Shown here one piece after another: positions 1 through 5,008 of a stretch of DNA of 7,145 bases; within the stretch, counting starts at the first letter, position 1; each line of letters opens with the position of its first letter. The position numbers and the translations under genes were made by a program. The notes under the pieces are model-generated. The model searched no databases, was not told where the DNA came from, and was given only the letters and a program-made list of their open reading frames with translations. The stretch is from Ardenticatenia bacterium (GTDB lineage Bacteria > Chloroflexota > Anaerolineae > Aggregatilineales > Ch27): contig JALSTC010000775.1 in assembly GCA_026983935.1 (NCBI GenBank), forward strand, positions 1 through 7,145. Direction: 5' to 3'.

Positions 1-284
1 ACGGCTTCCAGCGCACCAGGTCTGACCGGCAGACGCTCTTCATAGTGGGCGATCACGCGCCGCTTCATATCGGCGATGATGTCCTCAACCGGCATATCAA
101 TGCCCAGCCGCTCCTGCATCACCCGTGCCCATTCGACGGTGTTCCGGCCCATCGCCAGCCGCTGGTCTTCCATTGTCCAGACCTTGCCCAGATCGCGGGC
201 GAATTCCTCGCGGGATTTGCGCCAGTAATCCTCCGAGGCGACCAGCACACCATCCATATCAAAGACCACGGCTTCTACAGGCAT
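1..284 (-). CDS. HAD-superfamily hydrolase, beta-phosphoglucomutase-like (3' part outside window)
   Basis: The 94 complete codons visible are the N-terminus of a haloacid dehalogenase-like phosphatase or phosphomutase. The nucleophile motif is clear near the start (VVFDMDGVLV, residues 6-15): Asp9 would form the phospho-aspartyl intermediate and Asp11 act as general acid/base. Residues 16-85 are helical and charged, as in the alpha-helical cap of subfamily I enzymes, and RPGALEA (88-94) matches the stretch that returns to the core in beta-phosphoglucomutase/phosphoglycolate phosphatase relatives. The substrate cannot be told, because motifs II-IV lie beyond the window edge. The ATG at 284 is the only in-frame start that keeps motif I at the usual distance, and a GGGAGG lies 11 bases upstream. 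The gene follows the dehydrogenase on the same strand after an 89-base gap, so cotranscription is possible but not certain. Confidence 0.9.
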   Translation of the reverse strand, partial: MPVEAVVFDMDGVLVASEDYWRKSREEFARDLGKVWTMEDQRLAMGRNTVEWARVMQERLGIDMPVEDIIADMKRRVIAHYEERLPVRPGALEA

Positions 285-304
285 GATTCGGGCATCCTCC
301 CACA

Positions 305-350
305 TGTACGATCAGCAGGCTGTTTTCCCGGCAACGATACCATACCACCC
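305..350 (-). promoter_or_regulatory. Weak candidate promoter before the HAD hydrolase gene
   Basis: In the 89-base gap the minus strand reads TGGTATGGTATCGT, which contains two overlapping extended -10 like elements (TGG-TATGGT and TGG-TATCGT). The hexamer 17 bases upstream (TGGTCG) matches the -35 consensus at only three positions. No T-tract hairpin is visible after the dehydrogenase stop, so read-through is equally possible. Confidence 0.22.
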
Positions 351-373
351 CCTGTCCGACCAGATCGTCCGCT

Positions 374-1156
374 TTAGCGGGCTGCTGTTGCCTCCCGGAC
401 AAGGGCCTGCACGGCATCATCATCCCAGGAGAGGAATTCGCCGCTCCATTCATGCGGCGCATGGAGCGCCAGCACGGCGATGGCTCGGCCCGGCAGCTCC
501 GGGGGCAGCAGGTCGCCTTCTTCATAGCGCCGGATGAAGCGGGCATGTTCTTCGGGGGTCATGCCCGCCGCGCCCTTCTCCCGAAGCACGCCCTGCATTG
601 GTGTGTCTACCGCCCCGGGCCGCACGGCGATGGTCGTCAGCGTCGGTTCTTCCAGGGCCAGCACGCGGTTGAGGTGGTTCAGGGCTGCTTTGGTCGTGCA
701 GTACGCCCCCCAGCCGACGACCGGACGGTTGGCCGCCCCGCTGGAGATGTGTACGATGCGTCCACCGGACTCGCGCAGGTGGGGAAGGGCCGCCCGTGTC
801 ATCAGCACCGGCCCCAGCACATTGACCGCCCAGCTCCGCTGCCAGGCCTGAGGGTCGGCCTCGGCGATGGGCGCGATCGGTTCCAGGATGCCTGCGTTGT
901 TGACGAGCGCATCCAGCCGCCCGAAGCGAGACACTGCGGCATCTACCAGCCGCTCGCAGTCATCGTCGCGGCTGACATCGCCGGGGACAGCCAGCGCCGT
1001 GCCACCAGCGGCGGCGATCTGCCCGGCGGCGGCTTCCAGTGCCTCCGCTGAACGGGCGTTCAGGACGACTGCTGCGCCCAGTTCGGCGGCTGCGCGGGCA
1101 ATGGCTGCGCCCAACCCTCTGGATGCGCCAGTGATGATGATCGTTTTCGCTGACAT
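374..1156 (-). CDS. Short-chain dehydrogenase/reductase (SDR), NADP-type
   Basis: This is a complete 260-residue classical SDR, the usual length for the family. It has the Rossmann cofactor loop TGASRGLG (9-16), Asp60 for adenine contact, NNAG (86-89), and the catalytic tetrad Asn112, Ser139, Tyr152 and Lys156 (Tyr-Cys-Thr-Thr-Lys). Arg13 in the glycine loop and Arg35 after the second strand favour NADP(H) over NAD(H). The ISSGAA and GWGAYCTTKAALN segments recall sepiapterin/benzil-reductase-like SDRs, which reduce carbonyl groups, but the substrate is not predictable. There is no signal peptide, so it should be cytosolic. The ATG at 1156 has an AGAGGA ribosome site about eight bases upstream. 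The gene is divergent from the phosphatase gene and lies upstream of the HAD gene on the same strand; together they could act on a small metabolite. Confidence 0.95.
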   Translation of the reverse strand: MSAKTIIITGASRGLGAAIARAAAELGAAVVLNARSAEALEAAAGQIAAAGGTALAVPGDVSRDDDCERLVDAAVSRFGRLDALVNNAGILEPIAPIAEADPQAWQRSWAVNVLGPVLMTRAALPHLRESGGRIVHISSGAANRPVVGWGAYCTTKAALNHLNRVLALEEPTLTTIAVRPGAVDTPMQGVLREKGAAGMTPEEHARFIRRYEEGDLLPPELPGRAIAVLALHAPHEWSGEFLSWDDDAVQALVREATAAR

Positions 1157-1205
1157 GGTTCCTCTTCTCCGTCGGTGATGGCGTGGATGGCATTTTCCTC
1201 CGGTA

Positions 1206-1233
1206 ATGCTACCACAGCGGGGGCGAGGGGCAA
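1206..1233 (-). promoter_or_regulatory. Candidate promoter of the SDR gene
   Basis: On the minus strand the -35 like TTGCCC (1233-1228) is separated by 16 bases from TAGCAT (1211-1206), which is preceded by TGG to give an extended -10. Each hexamer matches consensus at four of six positions. Transcription would start near 1199, leaving a leader of about 42 bases that includes the AGAGGA ribosome site of the gene at 1156. Confidence 0.42.
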
Positions 1234-1249
1234 TTGTGGTGACGCCCCC
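1219..1249. repeat. Inverted repeat between divergent promoters (possible operator)
   Basis: GGGGGCG (1219-1225) and CGCCCCC (1243-1249) form perfect 7-base arms around a 17-base centre that contains CAATTG. A second overlapping pair, ACCACA (1211-1216) and TGTGGT (1235-1240), is also present. The arms overlap the predicted -35 and spacer regions of both divergent promoters, where a regulator could bind. The GC-simple arms could also arise by chance. Confidence 0.3.
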
Positions 1250-1265
1250 CTGCCGATGCTATAAT
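1234..1265 (+). promoter_or_regulatory. Promoter of the phosphatase/AmaP-like operon
   Basis: TGCTATAAT (1257-1265) is a perfect match to the extended -10 consensus TGnTATAAT of a housekeeping-type sigma factor. The -35 is poor: TTGTGG at 1234 has a 20-base spacer, and TGGTGA at 1237 has a 17-base spacer with three matches. This is normal for extended -10 promoters. The predicted start near 1272 gives a leader of about 36 bases to the ATG at 1308. No alternative stress-sigma signature is evident. Confidence 0.55.
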
Positions 1266-1307
1266 GCGCCTGCCGATCATGACGGCGGGCAGCCGGGAGG
1301 AAACCCC

Positions 1308-2591
1308 ATGAGTGGCGAGCGCGAGCGCCTCGAAACCACTGCCGAACACCTCGAAACCCTGTATAAGATCAACCAGGCGATTAACTCCAGCCTGGATTTG
1401 AACGTCGTCATGGATGCCGTGATGGACAAGGTGATCGAAGTCACGCGGGCACAGCGTGGATTCCTGATGCTGCGCGATGATGACGGCGAACTGCGGGTTA
1501 AGGTTGCTCGCGGCCTCAACCAGGAAGAGCTGGAATCGCCTGAATTTCAGTACAGCACGACCATCGTCAACCATGTGGTGCAGAGCGGCGCGCCACTGCT
1601 GACCAATAACGCGGAAGCCGACCCGCGTTTCAAGGCCGGGAAGAGCATCATCGCTCTGGGGCTGCGCTCGATTCTCTGTGTGCCGATTGAAGTCAAGGGC
1701 GACCTGATCGGTGTGGTATATGTGGATAACAGCCTGCGGGCCGGGGTGTTTCAGCAGGAAGACATGGACCTGCTGGCCTCCTTTGCTGCCATTGCGGGCA
1801 TCGCTCTGGAGAACGCCCGCCTGCACCGCATCACGGTGGAAAATGCACGGCTGGAGCGCGAACTGAGCATGGCCTATGAAATCCAGCGGAGCATGCTGCC
1901 GGATCGCGTGCCGACGCTGCCCGGCTATGAGATTGCGGCAGACTGGCATTCCGCCCGTGAAGTTTCCGGCGATTTTTATGACGTCTTCCGCCTGGATGAC
2001 GATCGGCTGGGGGTGGTGATTGCAGATGTGGCGGATAAAGGGGTTGGCGCTGCGTTGTTCATGGCCATTGCCCGCAGCCTGATCCGGGGGAACGCGATTT
2101 CTGCCCCCTCGGCCACAGAGACGATCCGGCGCACCAACCGCCTGATGCTGATGGAAGACAGCGAGACCGGCATGTTTGTCACGGTGTACTACGCGGTTTT
2201 TGAGCCGGGCGGTCAGGTGGTTGGCGTTAACGCCGGGCATAACCGGCCCCTGCTCTACCGCCGCCGTGAGCACCGGATTGAGTGGCTGCCAAAGGGGGGG
2301 CGGGCGCTGGGCTGGTTCGAAGACCTGCCGCTGGACTCCTGTCCTGTCCAACTGAATCCCGGCGACGTGCTCCTCTTTTATACCGATGGGCTGACGGACG
2401 CCGAGAACGAAAACGGTGAATTCTTCGGGGAAGGCCGCCTTGCAGATGCGCTGCACAGCGCAGTGGTGGCCGATCTGCCTGCCGAGGGTATTCTGGATGT
2501 GCTTGTCGCCGCGGTGGATGATTTCGTGGGCAGCGCGGCGCTTTTCGATGACCGGACGCTGGTTGTCGTCCGGTACGTAGGAGCAAACTGA
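1308..2591 (+). CDS. GAF-domain protein serine/threonine phosphatase, SpoIIE/RsbU-type PP2C
   Basis: This 427-residue soluble protein has two domains. Residues about 25-168 form a GAF sensor domain (LYKINQAINSSLDL, ...SILCVPIEVKGDLIGVVYVDN...). A signalling helix with coiled-coil character (about 165-195) joins it to a SpoIIE-type PP2C phosphatase domain (about 205-425). Metal-binding motifs are intact: SGDFYD (220-225), ADVADKG (239-245), NAGHN (308-312), YTDGLTD (358-364) and DDRT (414-417). It should therefore be an active Mn/Mg-dependent phosphatase. In this family the substrate is usually a phosphorylated anti-anti-sigma (STAS) protein, which links signal sensing to sigma-factor release; no STAS or anti-sigma gene is in the window. 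The ATG at 1308 is chosen because GGGAGG (1295-1300) precedes it. The frame is open upstream to 1206, but that part overlaps the promoter. The next gene starts one base after the stop. Confidence 0.93.
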   Translation: MSGERERLETTAEHLETLYKINQAINSSLDLNVVMDAVMDKVIEVTRAQRGFLMLRDDDGELRVKVARGLNQEELESPEFQYSTTIVNHVVQSGAPLLTNNAEADPRFKAGKSIIALGLRSILCVPIEVKGDLIGVVYVDNSLRAGVFQQEDMDLLASFAAIAGIALENARLHRITVENARLERELSMAYEIQRSMLPDRVPTLPGYEIAADWHSAREVSGDFYDVFRLDDDRLGVVIADVADKGVGAALFMAIARSLIRGNAISAPSATETIRRTNRLMLMEDSETGMFVTVYYAVFEPGGQVVGVNAGHNRPLLYRRREHRIEWLPKGGRALGWFEDLPLDSCPVQLNPGDVLLFYTDGLTDAENENGEFFGEGRLADALHSAVVADLPAEGILDVLVAAVDDFVGSAALFDDRTLVVVRYVGAN

Positions 2592-2592
2592 C

Positions 2593-3408
2593 ATGCGCCT
2601 GATCAATCGTTTGCTGGCTATCCTGGGGATTATCCTGCTGATGCTGACCGTGACGGCTTTCCTGGCCGCGCCGCAGTTGATCCTCGACATCGCCACCCGC
2701 CTGAATGATGCCAGCCTGCCGATGCGGGTGCTGCAACTGCTCGTCGCCCTGTTGATTGACGCCCTGTTGATCAGCCTGATCTACCGTCTGCTGCGGCCTC
2801 AGCGCTCTGAGGGTCTGATGGTGCGGGTGCGCGGGGCCAGGACGGAAGTCAGCATTGACTCCGTGCAGCGTCAGATCAATGCCCGTGTCAACGAGGTGCC
2901 GGACGTGATCGCGGCCCAGGCGGAAGTCGCAGCCGAAAATGGCAATGCCCGCATCTCACTGCGCGTGCGTGCGCGGGCGGATATTGTCGTCCCGGAGAAG
3001 CAGAAAGAAATCACCCGCGTACTCAAGCAGTTGGTCGAGAAGCAGCTCGGGCTGCGGCTGGCCGGCCCGCCGATCGTTCACATCAATCTGGTGGAGGAAG
3101 AGGAAGGCGAGGCGCCCGCTGCTGCGGAACCGACGGCTGCGATCGAACTGCCGCCTGCTCCCCGCCCTGTGCCTGAGGCAAAGCCATCACCGCCTCCGCG
3201 CCCGGAGCCGGAACCGGCAGCCCCGGCAGCGGCGCCATCGCAGGAGTCTGAGGAAGAAGAAGCCGCAGGCGCAGAAGAGGCGGATCAGCGCCACCTGGAA
3301 GGCCCGACGATGCCCCTCCGTGAAGAGGCCAGCGAGGAACAGGAAGAACCCTGGCGGGCCTTCCTGTTAGGCGATGATGAAGACGAGGATACCGTCACGC
3401 CCGGCTAG
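2593..3408 (+). CDS. AmaP/Asp23-like membrane protein with acidic proline-rich tail
   Basis: The 271-residue product has two predicted membrane helices (about 4-26 and 46-66), then a basic stretch (RLLRPQRSEG). A soluble alpha/beta segment (about 75-167) follows and resembles the alkaline shock protein Asp23/AmaP (DUF322) fold, including VRVRGARTEVSIDSV and VPEKQKEITRVLKQLVEKQLG. AmaP anchors Asp23 to the membrane in Firmicutes and is tied there to cell-envelope stress. Here no separate Asp23 gene is present. Residues 170-271 are a low-complexity Pro/Ala/Glu tail ending in a strongly acidic segment with an embedded PWRAFLLG, making the protein longer than the roughly 180-200 residues I expect of AmaP. 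AGGAG (2579-2583) lies nine bases before the ATG, within the last codons of the phosphatase gene, so the two are probably translationally coupled. The family call rests on architecture and motif resemblance only. Confidence 0.68.
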   Translation: MRLINRLLAILGIILLMLTVTAFLAAPQLILDIATRLNDASLPMRVLQLLVALLIDALLISLIYRLLRPQRSEGLMVRVRGARTEVSIDSVQRQINARVNEVPDVIAAQAEVAAENGNARISLRVRARADIVVPEKQKEITRVLKQLVEKQLGLRLAGPPIVHINLVEEEEGEAPAAAEPTAAIELPPAPRPVPEAKPSPPPRPEPEPAAPAAAPSQESEEEEAAGAEEADQRHLEGPTMPLREEASEEQEEPWRAFLLGDDEDEDTVTPG

Positions 3409-3731
3409 CGCGGCAGGACGGCCTGCAGCAGGTCTGTGGTCTGCACCACATTCAACAAAACCAGGGCCACGACCACCATCAGCCCGACTGAAATGATCAG
3501 TTGAATCACGATCCCGACCCGGCCCAGCGGCCCGGCATTGCGAAAGCGCATGAAGGTGCGGAGGAACGGCACATTCCAGTACATCCAGCGCCGGGCGCGG
3601 TTCTCCACGCTGCGGCGGGTGCTGCGCCGGAAGCCCTCAAAGAACAGGATAAAGATGCGGCCAATCCAGCCGCCCGGCGGTGTGGGCAGATTCGTGTCAT
3701 AACGTTCTTCTTCAAAATCGTTCTGGTACAT
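3405..3731 (-). CDS. Small arginine-rich single-pass membrane protein, unknown function
   Basis: I do not recognise this 108-residue protein. It begins with an acidic segment (YQNDFEEERYDTN), followed by a proline-glycine turn (16-21) and a short hydrophobic stretch (GWIGRIFILFFEGF, 21-34) that could lie on the membrane. Residues 35-64 are very basic, with ten arginines, and aromatic. One clear membrane helix follows (about 73-95), then a short C-terminal tail. The positive-inside rule puts the arginine-rich half in the cytoplasm. The ATG at 3731 has GGAGG five bases upstream, much better than the in-frame GTG at 3743. The gene converges on the AmaP-like gene, and their stop codons overlap on CTAG. 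A role in the same envelope or stress function is a guess from position. Confidence 0.75.
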   Translation of the reverse strand: MYQNDFEEERYDTNLPTPPGGWIGRIFILFFEGFRRSTRRSVENRARRWMYWNVPFLRTFMRFRNAGPLGRVGIVIQLIISVGLMVVVALVLLNVVQTTDLLQAVLPR

Positions 3732-3778
3732 CACAGCCTCCACATTAACCGATGATCTCTGGCAGCAGGTGCGGAATC

Positions 3779-3787
3779 ACCATAACA
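3779..3787 (-). promoter_or_regulatory. Candidate promoter of the small membrane protein gene
   Basis: The minus strand carries TGT-TATGGT (3787-3779), an extended -10 like element that fits TGn-TAnnnT. There is no recognisable -35 at 16-18 bases. The predicted start near 3772 gives a leader of about 40 bases before the ATG at 3731. It lies back to back with the plus-strand -10 at 3810. Confidence 0.35.
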
Positions 3788-3809
3788 GGTATACAATTCT
3801 TCTCTTATA

Positions 3810-3815
3810 TATAAT
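3810..3815 (+). promoter_or_regulatory. Candidate -10 box upstream of the flippase-like gene
   Basis: A perfect TATAAT lies in the only markedly AT-rich stretch of the window (about 3782-3820). The hexamer expected 17 bases upstream (AGGTAT) is not a recognisable -35. Transcription would start near 3822, leaving a leader of roughly 157 bases before the ATG at 3979. Alternating TA sequence can give chance matches, hence the moderate confidence. Confidence 0.38.
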
Positions 3816-3835
3816 ATTTCTGACATGGGAGCAAA

Positions 3836-3860
3836 TGCAGACATTCTGCCGCTGTCTGCA
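3836..3860 (+). repeat. Leader hairpin 1 (perfect 8-base inverted repeat)
   Basis: TGCAGACA (3836-3843) and TGTCTGCA (3853-3860) are perfect complements around the 9-base loop TTCTGCCGC. The loop sequence is repeated exactly at 3869-3877. It starts about 14 bases after the predicted transcription start of the flippase-like gene. No T-tract follows, so it is not an intrinsic terminator. It could be an RNA structure or a protein-binding dyad. Confidence 0.5.
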
Positions 3861-3929
3861 GTGAGGACTTCTGCCGCCGGATGTGTATTGATTGCAGGAG
3901 GGCATGTGGGGTACAATCCGGCATGTCCG

Positions 3930-3952
3930 GCCCGGGGTCTGCTGCTCCGGGC
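3930..3952 (+). repeat. Leader hairpin 2 upstream of the flippase-like gene
   Basis: GCCCGG (3930-3935) pairs with CCGGGC (3947-3952). The stem can extend inward by a G-U, a G-C and a U-G pair around the small loop CTGCT. It ends 26 bases before the ATG at 3979. There is no run of T after it. Together with hairpin 1 it makes the leader look structured, but no known riboswitch class is recognisable by eye. Confidence 0.4.
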
Positions 3953-3978
3953 GTTACTGTGCCAGAATATGGAATGTG

Positions 3979-4992
3979 ATGATGCGACGCTGGCTGTTGG
4001 TCGGCCTGGGTGTGTTGATCAGTGCCGTTTTCCTCTATATCGGCTTTCAGGGGCTTGATCCGGCGCGGTTGTGGGCCACCATCCGCACGATCGAGGTCGG
4101 CTGGCTGGTGGTGGCGACGGCGGTTTACTTCGTGGCCGCCTATATCATCACCTGGCGCTGGTACTATCTGCTGCGGCCTGTGCAGGACGTGCCCCCGGCG
4201 CGGCTGTTCCCGCTGGTGATCGTGGGCTATATGGGCAACAATGTTTACCCCTTCCGCATCGGGGAAGTTGTACGTGCCTATCTGCTCAACCGCCGCGAGG
4301 GGACGAACATCCCGGCCACGCTGACCACGATTCTGGTCGAGCGCATTTTTGACGGGATCACGATGCTGGTGCTGGTTTTCGTGGCGCTGGTGTTCGTGGA
4401 ATTTGACGAGCCGACGATCCGGCAGGGGATTTACATCCTGACGGCCCTGTTTGTGCTGGCGCTGCTGGCGTTCTTCATGCTGGCCTTACGCCCGGCGCTG
4501 ACCCGCCGCCTGTACACCGCCCTGATCGGGCGATTCGCGCCGTCCCGCCTGCATGAGCCGCTGATCCGGCTGGCCGATCAACTGATGGATGGGCTGGAGG
4601 CGCTGCGCAGTCCTCGCGACCTGCTGCTGACCTTTGGGGCGTCCTTGCTGAGCTGGACGGTGGAAGCCAGCACCTACTGGATCGTGCTGCGGGCTTTTCC
4701 ATTTGACGTGAGTTTTCTGGTGCTGCTGCTGTGCGTCGGGTTGGGCAATCTGGCGACCATCCTGCCGACCACGCCGGGCTACGTGGGCACATTTCACGGC
4801 ATTGTCGCCCTGGTGCTGCGGGCCTTTGGCGTCACGGCGACCGATGCCGCCGCCTATGCTGTGGTGATGCACGCGGTGCTCTGGGCACCGGTGACAGCGG
4901 CGGGCGTGTTCTACCTGCTGCGCATGGGGCAGGGATGGCGTGATTTTGCCCGTGCGGAGCAGGCCGTCGCGGCGGCGACGAAGCGTATCTGA
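3979..4992 (+). CDS. Lysylphosphatidylglycerol-synthase-type transmembrane domain protein (AglD/flippase-like)
   Basis: This 337-residue integral membrane protein has about eight hydrophobic segments, beginning with RRWLLVGLGVLISAVFLYIGF. It carries the family's typical motifs: NNVYPFRIGEVVRAYLL (87-103), TTILVERIFDG (116-126) and LPTTPGYVGTFHG (262-274). This domain occurs alone in AglD-like and UPF0104 proteins, and as the flippase half of the MprF lysyl-phosphatidylglycerol synthase. Here the cytoplasmic aminoacyltransferase half is absent, so lipid or polyprenyl-glycan handling or translocation is more likely than lipid lysylation. The frame is open further upstream (ATG at 3904), but that adds a cysteine-rich segment unlike family members, and its AGGAGGG is only one base from the codon. 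The start is therefore ATG 3979 or the adjacent ATG 3982, both with only a weak GGA site. The next gene follows 16 bases after the stop. Confidence 0.87.
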   Translation: MMRRWLLVGLGVLISAVFLYIGFQGLDPARLWATIRTIEVGWLVVATAVYFVAAYIITWRWYYLLRPVQDVPPARLFPLVIVGYMGNNVYPFRIGEVVRAYLLNRREGTNIPATLTTILVERIFDGITMLVLVFVALVFVEFDEPTIRQGIYILTALFVLALLAFFMLALRPALTRRLYTALIGRFAPSRLHEPLIRLADQLMDGLEALRSPRDLLLTFGASLLSWTVEASTYWIVLRAFPFDVSFLVLLLCVGLGNLATILPTTPGYVGTFHGIVALVLRAFGVTATDAAAYAVVMHAVLWAPVTAAGVFYLLRMGQGWRDFARAEQAVAAATKRI

Positions 4993-5008
4993 GGGCGGTA
5001 CATTGTAG

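Noticed and set aside
960..1193. An upstream minus-strand ATG at 1193 with a GGAGG three bases before it, out of frame with the SDR start
   Set aside because: The spacing is too short, the predicted transcription start (about 1199) would cut into the GGAGG, and the 77-codon product has no sensible features. It might still be a translated leader but is not supported.
1209..2696. A very long open frame (about 495 codons) on the minus strand opposite the phosphatase gene
   Set aside because: The plus-strand frame has intact GAF and PP2C motifs, a ribosome site and a promoter. The antisense translation is rich in His, Gln and Arg with no recognisable domain, which is a common by-product of GC-rich codon usage.
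3413..3450. Short hairpins GCAGG-ACGG-CCTGC (3413-3426) and TGTGGT-CTGC-ACCACA (3435-3450) after the AmaP-like stop, considered as a terminator
   Set aside because: Neither is followed by a T-run on either strand, and both lie inside the coding sequence of the convergent small membrane protein gene.
3904..3978. An earlier start for the flippase-like protein at ATG 3904
   Set aside because: AGGAGGG is only one base from this ATG, hairpin 2 would fall inside the coding region, and the added residues are cysteine-rich and unlike the N-termini of the family, which begin close to the first membrane helix.
3825..4058. A 77-codon plus-strand frame whose ATG lies nine bases after the TATAAT at 3810, as in leaderless genes
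   Set aside because: It runs in another frame into the flippase-like gene, has a cysteine-rich composition without a recognisable domain, and overlaps two hairpins that better explain the region as a leader.
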